Positions 33,616-41,583 of a stretch of DNA of 64,000 nt are shown piece after piece (position 1 is the stretch's first letter; every line of letters begins with the position of its first letter). A program made the position numbers and the translations under genes. This DNA is from JAWVFM01 sp963841455 (lineage in GTDB: Bacteria; Actinomycetota; Thermoleophilia; Solirubrobacterales; 70-9), in contig CAWJCU010000003.1 of NCBI GenBank assembly GCA_963841455.1, forward strand, positions 62,001 to 126,000. Reading direction: 5' to 3'. The notes under the pieces were generated by a model that saw only the letters and a list, made by a program, of their open reading frames with translations, ran no database searches and was not told where the DNA came from.

Positions 33616-34770
33616 GTGACCGGCCCCACGCAGGAACAGGTAACTGAGGCGCTCCGCGCGGTCATCGACCCCGAGCTGCGGCGCTCGATCGTCGATCTCG
33701 GGATGGTCCGCTCGATCGCGATCGGCGACGATGGCGGCGTCGACGTCGTCGTCTCGCTGACGACCCCCGGTTGCCCGATTCGCGCGCACTTCGAGCGGGC
33801 CGTGGTCGAGACGGTCAGCTCCCTCGAGGGCGTCTCGCGGGTGGGCGTCAGCTTCGACGTCCTCTCGGACGACGAGAAGGGCGCCCTTCAGCGGTCGCTA
33901 GGGCGCAGCGGCCTGCCCGAGGGCGCGCTTGCCCAAGTCAAGAACGTCATCTGCGTGGCGTCGGGCAAGGGCGGCGTCGGAAAGTCGACGATGACGGCCA
34001 ACCTCGCGACGGCGCTCGCGGCCGAGGGTCACTCGGCCGGGGCCCTGGACGCCGACGTGTACGGCTACTCGATCCCGAGGATGCTCGGCACGGAGGGGCG
34101 GCCAGACGTCAACGGCGAGCGCAAGATCATTCCCCTCGACGGCCCGGGCGGCGTGAAGGTGATGTCGATCGGCTTCTTCGTCGAGCGAGACGCCGCCGTG
34201 GTCTGGAGAGGTCCCATGCTCCATAAGGCGATCCAACAGTTCCTCGAGGACGTCGCCTGGGGTGAGCTCGAGTACCTCCTGCTCGACCTGCCGCCCGGCA
34301 CGGGCGACGTCTCGATGACGCTCGCCCAGTTGCTCCCGCAGGCGAAGGTCACGATCGTCACGACGCCTCAACCCGCTGCTCAGGCGGTCGCCGCTCGCGC
34401 GGCCGAGATGGCCGCCAAGGTCGACCTCGAGGTCCTCGGCGTGATCGAGAACATGTCCGGCTTCACAACCCCCGACGGCCAGCGCTTCACGATCTTCGGC
34501 GAGGGCGGCGGCCAGCTGCTTGCCGACGACCTCGACGTGCCGCTGCTGGGCAAGGTGCCGCTGTCGGAGGACCTTCGCGCGCACGCCGACGCCGGGACGC
34601 CCCTCGTGCTCGCGGACCCCGACGCGCCCGCCGCGCAGGCGATCCGCGCCGCGGCTCGCGGCATCGTTGCCGCGACGCCTCAGGAGCTCCCGGTCATGCA
34701 GGCCGTGCCGGCGGCGGCGGCGCCCGCCGCGGCGTCGGTCAGCGGGACCGAGCTCCCGATGGCGGGCTAG
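33616..34770 (+). CDS. mrp: Mrp/NBP35-family iron-sulfur carrier ATPase
   Basis: 384 residues: an N-terminal MIP18/DUF59 domain (about 1-90) with TTPGCPIRAHFE, then a deviant Walker A SGKGGVGKST and the DVYGYSIPRML and LLLDLPPGTGD blocks of the Mrp P-loop ATPase. It is thought to carry or deliver Fe-S clusters. The CxxC usual in many Mrp proteins after ENMS is absent (ENMSGFTTPDG), as I recall from other actinobacterial Mrp proteins. The C-terminal 30 residues are Ala/Pro-rich. The 3' end overlaps the convergent SRPBCC gene by 32 bases. Confidence 0.9.
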   Translation: MTGPTQEQVTEALRAVIDPELRRSIVDLGMVRSIAIGDDGGVDVVVSLTTPGCPIRAHFERAVVETVSSLEGVSRVGVSFDVLSDDEKGALQRSLGRSGLPEGALAQVKNVICVASGKGGVGKSTMTANLATALAAEGHSAGALDADVYGYSIPRMLGTEGRPDVNGERKIIPLDGPGGVKVMSIGFFVERDAAVVWRGPMLHKAIQQFLEDVAWGELEYLLLDLPPGTGDVSMTLAQLLPQAKVTIVTTPQPAAQAVAARAAEMAAKVDLEVLGVIENMSGFTTPDGQRFTIFGEGGGQLLADDLDVPLLGKVPLSEDLRAHADAGTPLVLADPDAPAAQAIRAAARGIVAATPQELPVMQAVPAAAAPAAASVSGTELPMAG

Positions 34771-35194
34771 CGCGCTCGGCGGCCGCTCGCAGCCCGCCGA
34801 TCGCCTCGTCCAGCCAGCTGCGGAAGAAGCGGCGGCCGGCGGCGACGTCCTTCAAGCGGTCGCTACGGCGAATCGGATCCATGCCGAACTCGGCGTGGAC
34901 GAAGGTGCCTCCCTGCGCGTCGGTCAGCTGCCAGTGGACGAACATCCCGCTGATCGTGCAGTGCATGCGGATCTCGTGCAGGTCGTCCATCTGATCGATG
35001 AGCATGTGGGGCTCATCGCGGCCGATGATCGGGTGGCGCGTGACCATCACGAAGCGACCGCCCTCCTCGTAACGCTCCCCCTGGATCTCGAAGACGCGGG
35101 GAAACCATTCCGGGTACCGACGCGGGTCGCCGACGAGCTCCCACACGGCCGAGACGGGCGCGTCGACCTGGGCATCCTCGACGACGACAGACAT
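34739..35194 (-). CDS. SRPBCC (polyketide cyclase/START-like) protein
   Basis: 151 residues with the typical opening VDAPVSAVWELVGDPRRYPEWFPRV, where a ligand-binding helix-grip fold begins, and the long C-terminal helix LKDVAAGRRFFRSWLDEAIGGLRAA. It binds small hydrophobic ligands in related proteins; no ligand can be named. The ATG lies 6 bases from TAGGGT (35201-35206), which suggests a leaderless transcript. The final residues overlap the mrp 3' end on the other strand. Confidence 0.8.
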   Translation of the reverse strand: MSVVVEDAQVDAPVSAVWELVGDPRRYPEWFPRVFEIQGERYEEGGRFVMVTRHPIIGRDEPHMLIDQMDDLHEIRMHCTISGMFVHWQLTDAQGGTFVHAEFGMDPIRRSDRLKDVAAGRRFFRSWLDEAIGGLRAAAERASPPSGARSR

Positions 35195-35226
35195 GTCCCG
35201 ACCCTACCGCCCCCGGGCGGCCGCGG

Positions 35227-35490
35227 TTACGCGTTCGAGTAGTACTGAGAGTTGATCTCCGTGTACTTGGACCACTCCTCGGGGAGCTGGTCCTCGGCGA
35301 AGCAGGCGTCGACCGGGCACGCCTCGACGCAAGCGTCGCAGTCGATGCACTCGTCCGGGTCGATGTAAAGCTGCTCGACGCCCTCGTAATCGGCCTCGTC
35401 GGGCGTGGGATGGATGCAGTCGACCGGGCACACCTCGACGCACGAATTGTCCTTCTGGCCGATACACGGCTCGGCGATGACGTAAGCCAC
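35227..35490 (-). CDS. fdxA: 7Fe ferredoxin ([3Fe-4S][4Fe-4S])
   Basis: 87 residues. The first cluster region has PCIGQKDNSCVEVCPVDCI, and the second CIDCDACVEACPVDACF; the Cys spacing (C-x7-C-x3-C-x3-C and C-x2-C-x2-C-x3-C) is that of the 7Fe ferredoxins common in actinobacteria, which pass electrons to P450s and other oxidoreductases. The GTG start at 35490 is preceded by GGGAG with a 7-base spacer, and the frame upstream is not coding. Confidence 0.92.
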   Translation of the reverse strand: MAYVIAEPCIGQKDNSCVEVCPVDCIHPTPDEADYEGVEQLYIDPDECIDCDACVEACPVDACFAEDQLPEEWSKYTEINSQYYSNA

Positions 35491-35592
35491 CCTGGGCTCC
35501 CTTTCTTCGCTTCCTCGTTCGCTCTCTTTGTGCCCGCCCGAGCCACCTGGCCCCGCGCGGAGCGGACATTCTAGGGAAGACCGAGCCATGGC

Positions 35593-35598
35593 TAGAGT
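35593..35598 (+). promoter_or_regulatory. TAGAGT -10-like hexamer, 7 nt before a start codon
   Basis: TAGAGT lies seven bases before the GTG at 35606, giving the same leaderless arrangement as other genes here. It argues for GTG 35606 over the upstream ATG at 35588, which overlaps the promoter. Confidence 0.4.
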
Positions 35599-35605
35599 CC
35601 GCTGG

Positions 35606-36484
35606 GTGATCCTCATTACGGGGGCAACGGGAACGGTGGGTGGGGCGCTCCTCCCGCGACTGCTCGAATCCGGGGAGCCGGTGCGCGCCCTCGTTCGCGA
35701 CCCGCGGCGACTCGGACGGCATCGGGTCGAGGTCCAGCTCGCCCTGGGCGACCTGGCCCGGCTCGGCGATACGCGGCTGCGCCGCCAAGCCCTGCGCGGC
35801 GTCGACACGGTGATCCACCTAGCGGCCGCGATCAGGGACCAGCCCGGCGCCCCGGTCGAGGAGGTGACCGGCCTCGCAACGGCGCGGCTCGTGCGCGCCG
35901 CCGAGCAGGCCGGTGTCGAGCGCTTCCTCTTCTTCTCGGCGATCGGCGCGACGCCGTTCCAGCGGACGCGATTCTTCCGCGCCAAGGCGCTTGCGGAGGA
36001 GACGGTGGAGGCCTCGCCACTCCCGACCACGGTGTTCGCCCCGTCGATCGTCTACGACCGCGACGACCCCTGGGTGACGACCATGAGGCGCTTGGCCCTT
36101 CTGCCGGTTCTGCCGGTCTCCGGGTCCGGCCGGGCGGCCTTCCAGCCGATCTGGGCGGGGGACGTGGCTGCGGCCGTTATGGGCGCCCTCGATCAGGGGA
36201 CGACGGGCCGCATGGAGCTCGCCGGTCCCGAGACCCTCACCTACAACCAGATCGCGCGAGTGATCGCGGCGGCGAGCGGGCGGCCTCGACGCCTGCTGCA
36301 CGTGCCGCTCAACGTCGTCCGCCTGACCCTGCGGGGCATGAGGCGGATCTTCGGAGAGGCCGTCTTCGCCACCTGGGAGGAGGCCGAGCTTCTGGAGGTG
36401 CCGATGGTGAGCGCCGGCGGGACGACGGATGCCGAAGGGCTTGGGGTCGCTCCCAAATCAATGAGAGAGGTGCTCGAGGGCTAG
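35606..36484 (+). CDS. Atypical SDR-family NAD(P)H-binding epimerase-like protein
   Basis: About 292 residues. The N-terminus ILITGATGTVGGALL is a nucleotide-binding TGATGxxG motif, and LVRDPRR and HLAAAIRD follow in the order seen in the NmrA/NDUFA9-like atypical SDR group. The catalytic Tyr-Lys pair of classical SDRs is not evident (FFRAKALAEE in its place). Homologues act as complex I assembly/NAD(P)-sensing factors or as quinone-linked oxidoreductases, but the actual role is unknown. The C-terminal PLNVVRLTLRGM and later segments resemble DoxX-adjacent proteins. It is convergent with groEL, separated by a strong hairpin. Confidence 0.75.
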   Translation: MILITGATGTVGGALLPRLLESGEPVRALVRDPRRLGRHRVEVQLALGDLARLGDTRLRRQALRGVDTVIHLAAAIRDQPGAPVEEVTGLATARLVRAAEQAGVERFLFFSAIGATPFQRTRFFRAKALAEETVEASPLPTTVFAPSIVYDRDDPWVTTMRRLALLPVLPVSGSGRAAFQPIWAGDVAAAVMGALDQGTTGRMELAGPETLTYNQIARVIAAASGRPRRLLHVPLNVVRLTLRGMRRIFGEAVFATWEEAELLEVPMVSAGGTTDAEGLGVAPKSMREVLEG

Positions 36485-36524
36485 CGCCGCTATGCGATTC
36501 GCCCGGACTCGGCCCTCTAAGCGC

Positions 36525-36573
36525 CGAGGGCCCGGCAAAGCCGGGCCCTCGTAAGTCGCCTCCTCGCGGAGGC
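36525..36573. terminator. Bidirectional terminator region between the SDR gene and groEL
   Basis: CGAGGGCCCGGC (36525-36536) and GCCGGGCCCTCG (36540-36551) form a 12-bp perfect stem with an AAA loop. A second hairpin, GCCTCC (36558-36563) with GGAGGC (36568-36573) around TCGC, follows. No T-tract follows either, but the placement between convergent genes fits termination. Confidence 0.65.
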
Positions 36574-36592
36574 ACTCGCCTGTCGAGGCGAA

Positions 36593-38224
36593 CTACATCA
36601 TGCCGCCCATGTCCGGCATACCGCCACCGGGCATTCCGCCCGCATCCTTCTCCGGCGGCTCGGCGACGATCGCCTCCGTCGTGAGGATGTTCTTGGCGAT
36701 CGACGCCGCGTTCTGGAGCGCCGAGCGGGTGACCATGGTCGGGTCGATGACGCCGGCCTTGATCAGGTCGCCGTAGTCGCCGGTGTCGGCGTCGAGGCCC
36801 TCCCCGGGCTTCAGCCCGCGGATCTTCTCGACCACCACCGAGCCCTCGAGCCCGGAGTTCTCGGCGATCTGGCGGATCGGCTCCTCGAGCGAGCGGCGGA
36901 TGATCTCGGCGCCCGTCGCCTCGTCGGCGTCGAGCTCCTTCGAATCGATCGCGCCCTGCGCGTTCAGGAGAGCGACTCCACCGCCCGGGACGATGCCCTC
37001 CTCGAGGGCAGCCCGGGTGGCCTGCAGCGCGTCCTCGACGCGGTGCTTCTTCTCCTTCATCTCGGTCTCGGTGGCGGCGCCGACCTTGACGACGGCAACG
37101 CCTCCGGCGAGCTTCGCGAGGCGCTCCTGGAGCTTCTCGCGATCGAAGTCGGAGTCGGTGTTCTCGATCTCCTGGCGGATCTGGTTGATCCGGCCCTCGA
37201 TGTCCTTCTTCTCGCCCGCGCCGTCGATGATCGTCGTCGTGTCCTTGGACACCACCACGCGACGGGCGTGGCCGAGCTGATCGACCTGAGTGTTCTCCAA
37301 CTTCAGGCCCATCTCCTCGGTGATGACCTCGCCGCCGGTGAGGATGGCGATGTCCTCGAGCATCCGCTTGCGCCGGTCACCGAACCCGGGCGCCTTGACG
37401 GAGACCCCGGTGAACGTACCCCGGAGCTTGTTGACGACGAGGGTCGCGAGGGACTCGCCCTCCACGTCCTCGGCGACGATGACGAGCGGCTTGCCGCTCT
37501 GCATCACCTGCTCGAGTACCGGCAGGATGTCGCGGACCGAGCCGATCTTCTGGTTGGCGATGAGGATGTACGGGTCCTCGAGCACCGCCTCCATCCGATC
37601 CTGGTCGGTGATCATGTACGGCGAGATGTAGCCCTTGTCGAACTGCATCCCCTCGGTGAACTCGAGCTCCATCCCGAATGTCTGGCCCTCCTCGACGTTC
37701 ACCACGCCGTCCTTGCCGACCTTCTCGATCGCATCGGCGATGACGTTCCCGATCTCCTCGTCGGCCGCCGAGATGGCGGCGACGCGGGCGATCTGGTCCT
37801 TGCCGCCGACCTCCTTCGACTGCTTGTCGCGGAGGTGGCCGACGACCTGGTCGACGGCGCTCTCGATCCCACGTCGCAGGGCGAGGGGGTTGGCGCCCGC
37901 GGCCACGTTCTTGAGGCCGTGGCGGACGATCGTCTGCGCGAGCAGCGTCGCCGTCGTCGTACCGTCGCCGGCGACGTCGTTGGTCGCGGTTGCGACCTCG
38001 CGGACGAGCTGCGCGCCCTGGTTCTCGAAGACGTCCTCCAGCTCGATCTCGCGGGCGATGGTCACGCCGTCGTTGGTGATCGTGGGGGCGCCGAACTTCT
38101 TGTCGAGGACGACGTACCGGCCCTTCGGGCCGAGCGTCACCTTGACGGCGTCCGCGACGCCGTCAACGCCGGCCTGAAGCGCGGCGCGCGCCTCGGCGTC
38201 GTACTTGAGCTCCTTGTGAGCCAT
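36593..38224 (-). CDS. groL: Chaperonin GroEL (60 kDa)
   Basis: 543 residues, full length. The ATP-binding blocks TLGPKGRYVVLDKKFGAPTITNDGVTIARE and GDGTTTATLLAQ are intact, as is the later signature AALEEGIVPGGGVA. The C-terminus has the Gly-Met-rich tail (PGGGMPDMGGMM) that lines the chamber. The ATG follows AGGAGG by about 10 bases. It is cotranscribed with groES 32 bases upstream under the CIRCE operator. Confidence 0.98.
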   Translation of the reverse strand: MAHKELKYDAEARAALQAGVDGVADAVKVTLGPKGRYVVLDKKFGAPTITNDGVTIAREIELEDVFENQGAQLVREVATATNDVAGDGTTTATLLAQTIVRHGLKNVAAGANPLALRRGIESAVDQVVGHLRDKQSKEVGGKDQIARVAAISAADEEIGNVIADAIEKVGKDGVVNVEEGQTFGMELEFTEGMQFDKGYISPYMITDQDRMEAVLEDPYILIANQKIGSVRDILPVLEQVMQSGKPLVIVAEDVEGESLATLVVNKLRGTFTGVSVKAPGFGDRRKRMLEDIAILTGGEVITEEMGLKLENTQVDQLGHARRVVVSKDTTTIIDGAGEKKDIEGRINQIRQEIENTDSDFDREKLQERLAKLAGGVAVVKVGAATETEMKEKKHRVEDALQATRAALEEGIVPGGGVALLNAQGAIDSKELDADEATGAEIIRRSLEEPIRQIAENSGLEGSVVVEKIRGLKPGEGLDADTGDYGDLIKAGVIDPTMVTRSALQNAASIAKNILTTEAIVAEPPEKDAGGMPGGGMPDMGGMM

Positions 38225-38255
38225 TTCTCTATTTCCTCCTTCTAAGCCTCAGGCC

Positions 38256-38540
38256 TCAAACGACCTTGGCGAGGACATCGGACTCGCGCAGGACGAGGAC
38301 GTCCTCGCCGTCGAGCTTGATCTCGGTGCCGCCGTACTTGGAGTAGAGGACCTCGTCGCCCTCCGCGACGTCGAGCGGGCGGCGCTCGCCATCCTCGAAA
38401 GCGCCATCGCCGACGGCGATGACCTTGCCCTTCTGGGGCTTCTCCTTGGCGGTGTCGGGGAGGACGAGGCCACTCGCGGTCGTCTCCTCCTCCTCGATGG
38501 CCTTGACGATCAGGCGATCGCCAAGCGGCTTCAGGTTCAT
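38256..38540 (-). CDS. groS: Co-chaperonin GroES (10 kDa)
   Basis: 94 residues. The N-terminal strand LKPLGDRLIVK, the mobile loop EEETTASGLVLPDTAKEKP and the roof segment GEDVLVLRESDVLA match GroES. It caps the GroEL chamber. GGAGG lies 7 bases upstream of the ATG. A CIRCE operator and promoter lie 40-75 bases upstream, so HrcA repression is expected. Confidence 0.97.
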   Translation of the reverse strand: MNLKPLGDRLIVKAIEEEETTASGLVLPDTAKEKPQKGKVIAVGDGAFEDGERRPLDVAEGDEVLYSKYGGTEIKLDGEDVLVLRESDVLAKVV

Positions 38541-38578
38541 TCGCTACCTCCGTCTTGACTTCAAAGTGCCTGCAGCGG

Positions 38579-38607
38579 CCTGGCACTCTATAGGGCAGAG
38601 TGCCAGG
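38579..38607 (-). promoter_or_regulatory. CIRCE element (HrcA operator) upstream of groES
   Basis: CCTGGCACTC (38579-38588), a nine-base spacer and GAGTGCCAGG (38598-38607) form a perfect 10-bp inverted repeat. It fits the CIRCE consensus TTAGCACTC-N9-GAGTGCTAA with GC-rich substitutions at the outer positions. Confidence 0.93.
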
Positions 38608-38616
38608 GCCCCGCAA
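38587..38616 (-). promoter_or_regulatory. groESL promoter overlapping CIRCE
   Basis: On the minus strand TTGCGG (38611-38616) is followed by an 18-base spacer and TATAGA (38587-38592). The -10 element lies inside the CIRCE spacer and overlaps its left arm, so a bound HrcA would block polymerase. Confidence 0.7.
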
Positions 38617-38645
38617 GTGTAGCGGCGGGAATCCTGCTTCTCGCC

Positions 38646-38843
38646 TTAGGTGACCGCCGTCGAGCCCGTCTCCTCGAAGAGGCGCCAGCGCCCGGTGCCC
38701 CCGAGCTCTCCGGACGCATGCCCGACGACGCGCACCGCCCCGCGCCACCATTCCGGCCAGCGCTCCGAATCCCGGATCGCCTCCCAGACCCGCTCGCGCG
38801 GCGCGTCGAGCATCCAGGTCGTCAGGAATTCGTATCCGGGCAC
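38646..38843 (-). pseudogene. Truncated SRPBCC-domain gene remnant
   Basis: The 65 residues begin MPGYEFLTTWMLDAPRERVW and continue DSERWPEWWRGAVRV, the normal opening of an SRPBCC/polyketide cyclase domain. The frame then stops in GSTAVT, about 85 residues short of the usual 150, and no continuation is visible in the other frames before the groESL promoter. It is probably the N-terminal stub of a gene whose 3' part was lost at the junction with groESL. It could still be translated as a short protein. Confidence 0.6.
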
Positions 38844-38855
38844 GTCCGACCGGCG

Positions 38856-39260
38856 TCAGTTGCGCCGCGGCGTCTCGCCGTTGCCGAACTGCGAGGGGGG
38901 CGATTCGACGATCTGCGAGAACCGGATCACGGTGACGGTGTCGTCGTCGGCGATCTCGCGCCCGTAGATCTGAGCGAGGAAGGACTTCGCCTCCTCGAGG
39001 CGGCGGAACTCGGGGTTGTCGTGCTCGATATCGCGCGGCGAGAGCTCCTTTGCCCGCTTCACCTCGACGTCGTCGATCACGGCGGAGAAGATCTTTTCGC
39101 GCGGCGAGTGCTGGTGGCCCACCGTGACCCAGACCACCTGGCCGCGCTGGTACTTGCGCGACTTGTCGCCGAGGCGGATCGTCGCCGTCTTACGCGCCCT
39201 CTTGAGCTGGTCGATGAAGGCCGGCGAGAAGAAGTTGAGGGCAAGGAGGCCGCCGGTCAT
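38856..39260 (-). CDS. ASCH domain protein
   Basis: 134 residues. The opening ALNFFSPAFIDQLKRARKTATIRLGDKSRKYQRGQVVWVTVG resembles the ASCH fold, related to the RNA-binding PUA domain, and the DDTVTVIRFSQI segment closes the beta-barrel. Related proteins bind RNA or act as N4-acetylcytidine amidohydrolases, but I cannot choose between these. It lies 12 bases upstream of the truncated SRPBCC remnant and 19 bases downstream of pcm on the same strand. Confidence 0.7.
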   Translation of the reverse strand: MTGGLLALNFFSPAFIDQLKRARKTATIRLGDKSRKYQRGQVVWVTVGHQHSPREKIFSAVIDDVEVKRAKELSPRDIEHDNPEFRRLEEAKSFLAQIYGREIADDDTVTVIRFSQIVESPPSQFGNGETPRRN

Positions 39261-39279
39261 CGGGTCATCGGCGCCTACT

Positions 39280-39948
39280 CTATCCCCCGAAACCCTCCTC
39301 GCCGATCAACGGGACGAATCGGCAGGGACCGATCAGGCGGCGCACGAGGCGGGGTCCGGCGTCGTCGTCGATTCGCCGCAAGGCGGTCAGCATGTCGGCT
39401 CCCCGCTCGGCGATCGGGATCACCATGCGGCCGCCGGGAGCGAGCGCGGCGACGAGCCCCGCGGGCAGCGCGGGAGCGCTCGCGTGAACCGCGATGGCGT
39501 CGAACGTCCCGCCGCCTGGAGCGCCGCCGCTCGCGTCGCCGGCGATCACCTCGACGTTGTCGGCCCCGAGCCTGCCCAGCGTCACGCGAGCGCCCTCGGC
39601 GAGCTCGCCGATGCGCTCGAAGCTCGTGACGTGGGTCGCGAGTCGCGCCAGGACGGCGGCCGAATATCCCGATCCGGTTCCCACCTCGAGCACGCGCTCG
39701 TTCCCGGAGAGCGCGAGGCCCTGGCAGATGGCGGCGACGACCCACGGTTGGGAGATCGTCTGGCCGTACCCGATCGGAAGCGCGCCGTCCTCGTATGCCC
39801 GGCGCCGCCATCGATCGGCGACGAACCGCTCGCGAGGCACGGCGGCCATGGCCTCGAGCACCCGCTCGTCGGAGATGCCCCGGTTGCGCAGCTGCCTCTC
39901 GACCATCGCCCCCCGCGCGTTCGAAAAGGGGTCGGCCGGCGCCGTCAA
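39280..39948 (-). CDS. pcm: Protein-L-isoaspartate O-methyltransferase
   Basis: Repairs damaged isoaspartyl residues by SAM-dependent methylation. 222 residues with the PCMT hallmarks: MVERQLRNRGISDERVLEAMAAVPRERFV, the loop LPIGYGQTISQPWVVA with the substrate-binding Ser, and VLEVGTGSGYSAAVLA as SAM motif I, followed by DAIAVHASAPALP and LAPGGRMVIPI. The start overlaps the crp-like stop (ATGA), indicating translational coupling with the regulator. Confidence 0.92.
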   Translation of the reverse strand: MTAPADPFSNARGAMVERQLRNRGISDERVLEAMAAVPRERFVADRWRRRAYEDGALPIGYGQTISQPWVVAAICQGLALSGNERVLEVGTGSGYSAAVLARLATHVTSFERIGELAEGARVTLGRLGADNVEVIAGDASGGAPGGGTFDAIAVHASAPALPAGLVAALAPGGRMVIPIAERGADMLTALRRIDDDAGPRLVRRLIGPCRFVPLIGEEGFGG

Positions 39949-40634
39949 AAGATGTAGCTGCGAAGCCGGCGCGGCTCCACCACGGTGACCCGCCCGCGAC
40001 CGACCGTCACGACTCCCGCCCGCTCCAATGTCGCGAGGAATCTGCTGACGCTCTCCCGCGAGGTTCCGGCGAGCTGCGCCAGGTCAGCCTGGTTCATCCG
40101 CACCGTGACGCCGTGGCGGCCCTCGGGAGCCGCCTCCTCCGCGATCAGCTGCAGAAGGACTCCGGCAACGCGGCTGGGGACCGTCTGGAACGACTGGCGG
40201 GTTACGCGCTCATTGGTCTCGCGCAGGCGCCTGGTGAGCGCCACGATGAGCTTCGCCGCGATCTCGCCGTGGTCGGAGACGACGCGGCGCATGTCCGGGG
40301 CGGGCAGCGCGAGAAGCTCGCACTCGGAGAGCGTCTCGACGCTCGCCGACCTCGTGCCGCCGTCCAGCATCGCCAGCTCGCCGAAGATGTCGCCCGGCCC
40401 AAGCGTCGCCAGGGCGATCGCCCGGCCGTCGGGGTGCTCCCGGGTCACTCGGAGGTCGCCGGAGCGCACGATGTAGCAGGCATCGCTCGAGTCGCCCTCG
40501 TGGAACACGCGGACGCCCCTCGGAAACGCGCGCGCCACCGTGACGCTCGCCACGCGCTCGAGCTCTCCTTGCGACAGCTCGTCGAAGAGCGGGATCCGGG
40601 CGAGGAGGCCAGCGATCTCTCCGGTTGCCCCCAT
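39945..40634 (-). CDS. Crp/Fnr-family transcriptional regulator
   Basis: 229 residues. The N-terminal cyclic-nucleotide-binding domain (about 10-125) has GDIFGELAMLDGGTRSASVETLSECELLALP, in which GELAMLDGGTRSA resembles the cAMP-binding phosphate cassette. The C-terminal winged HTH has MNQADLAQLAGTSRESVSRFLATLERAGVV as its recognition region. No Fnr-type cysteines are present. The ATG lies 6 bases from GATAAT (40641-40646). It is translationally coupled to pcm. Confidence 0.9.
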   Translation of the reverse strand: MGATGEIAGLLARIPLFDELSQGELERVASVTVARAFPRGVRVFHEGDSSDACYIVRSGDLRVTREHPDGRAIALATLGPGDIFGELAMLDGGTRSASVETLSECELLALPAPDMRRVVSDHGEIAAKLIVALTRRLRETNERVTRQSFQTVPSRVAGVLLQLIAEEAAPEGRHGVTVRMNQADLAQLAGTSRESVSRFLATLERAGVVTVGRGRVTVVEPRRLRSYIF

Positions 40635-40673
40635 CCGTCGATTATCGCGCCTGCGGGCCCGCGGCCGCTCGGA

Positions 40674-40988
40674 TCAGCTGGGGAGAGGCGAACGTCCCGC
40701 GAGCGGGGCTATAGCGCCGAGCGAGGGACGTTCGGGGAAAGGGGCGTCGCGGAGCTGCGCGGCGCGAAGGGCGAGCAGGTCGAGCACCTCCGCGCAGCGG
40801 ACGAACGGATCGGCGACGGTCCGCCCGCCGTCGATTGCGACTGCCGCGCAGGGCTCTCCGTCGACCTCGGCGACCAGGCAGCGCCCGCGAAGGGGCGGTG
40901 AAGAGTCGAGGTGCGCGAGGCGCTTGAGGGCGTCGCCGTCCGCGCCCGCGGCCAGCCGGATGGTCACTGGGTCCCCTGCGGTTGTCAC
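40674..40988 (-). CDS. Small hypothetical protein coupled to a GNAT acetyltransferase (104 aa)
   Basis: The GTG start overlaps the upstream GNAT stop (GTGA). The sequence VTIRLAAGADGDALKRLAHLDSSPPLRGRCLVAEVDGEPCAAVAIDGG resembles the first strands of a GNAT fold without the acetyl-CoA loop. Similar short proteins occur in actinobacteria beside acetyltransferases. The last 22 residues are Pro-rich and are encoded by a strong palindrome at 40689-40734. Function unknown. Confidence 0.55.
   Translation of the reverse strand: MTTAGDPVTIRLAAGADGDALKRLAHLDSSPPLRGRCLVAEVDGEPCAAVAIDGGRTVADPFVRCAEVLDLLALRAAQLRDAPFPERPSLGAIAPLAGRSPLPS
40689..40734. repeat. 10-bp inverted repeat with nested palindrome at the 3' end of a gene
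   Basis: CGAACGTCCC (40689-40698) and GGGACGTTCG (40725-40734) are perfectly complementary around a 26-base interval. That interval includes GGGGCTATAGCGCC, itself a near-palindrome. It lies in the last codons of the gene at 40674-40988, about 40-100 bases before the crp-like gene ends on the same strand. Confidence 0.6.
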
Positions 40989-41500
40989 GGGCGTCGCCTC
41001 TCGTAGCGCTGAAGGAGGAGCGTGCGGCCCCAGCGGTCGTCCTCGCGCGTTCTCGTCACCTCGAAGCCGAGGCTCCGGTAGATCCTCGCGGCGTATTGGA
41101 GGTCGCTGAACGTCTCGAGGTAGATGAGGTCGTACCCGGCCTCGTCGGCCTCCTCAACCGCTTCGGTGACCAATCGGCGCCCGAGGCCGGTGCCGCGAAG
41201 CTCTGATCGCAGCAGCACCCAGCGAAGGCACGCGCCGCCCGGGGCCTCCTCGGTGAGGGCCAGCGAGCCCACGAGCGAGCCGTCCAGCTCGACCAGCCAG
41301 ACGCTCCCGCGCTCGGGCCAGCCGGCCTCGACGGCCGCGGACAGGTTGCGGACGATGTCCGTCACGAAGGCCTGGCCGAGGCGGTACTCGCCCGTGTACA
41401 CCTCTCCGTGCATCGCCGCGATCGCATCCGTGTCGCCGGGGCGAAGCTCTCGGCGCACGATGATCGATTCACTCAGCGGGTGCATCACGTTGTTCAGCAT
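40985..41500 (-). CDS. GNAT-family N-acetyltransferase
   Basis: 171 residues. The acetyl-CoA-binding loop ELRGTGLGRRLV (motif A, R/QxxGxG/A) and the following YLETFSDLQYAARIYRSLGFEV (motif B) identify a GNAT enzyme. The acceptor cannot be predicted. It is divergent from a LysR regulator across an intergenic region with palindromes, so the regulator may control it. An internal ATG five residues downstream is an alternative start. Confidence 0.82.
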   Translation of the reverse strand: MLNNVMHPLSESIIVRRELRPGDTDAIAAMHGEVYTGEYRLGQAFVTDIVRNLSAAVEAGWPERGSVWLVELDGSLVGSLALTEEAPGGACLRWVLLRSELRGTGLGRRLVTEAVEEADEAGYDLIYLETFSDLQYAARIYRSLGFEVTRTREDDRWGRTLLLQRYERRRP

Positions 41501-41523
41501 GCGAATAGTGTCGCGCGCCTCTG

Positions 41524-41571
41524 CTATCAGTGCAAGATAGATTTGCGCTCTATGTCATCACGAATAGTGAT
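41524..41571. promoter_or_regulatory. Palindromes in the GNAT-LysR divergent region
   Basis: Two palindromes lie between the divergent genes: CTATC-N7-GATAG (41524-41540) and ATCAC-N5-GTGAT (41557-41571). The word CGAATAGTG also occurs twice, near 41502 and 41561. LysR-type regulators commonly bind T-N11-A palindromes upstream of their own gene, so these are candidate operators. Confidence 0.5.
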
Positions 41572-41583
41572 AAGTCGTCCGAG

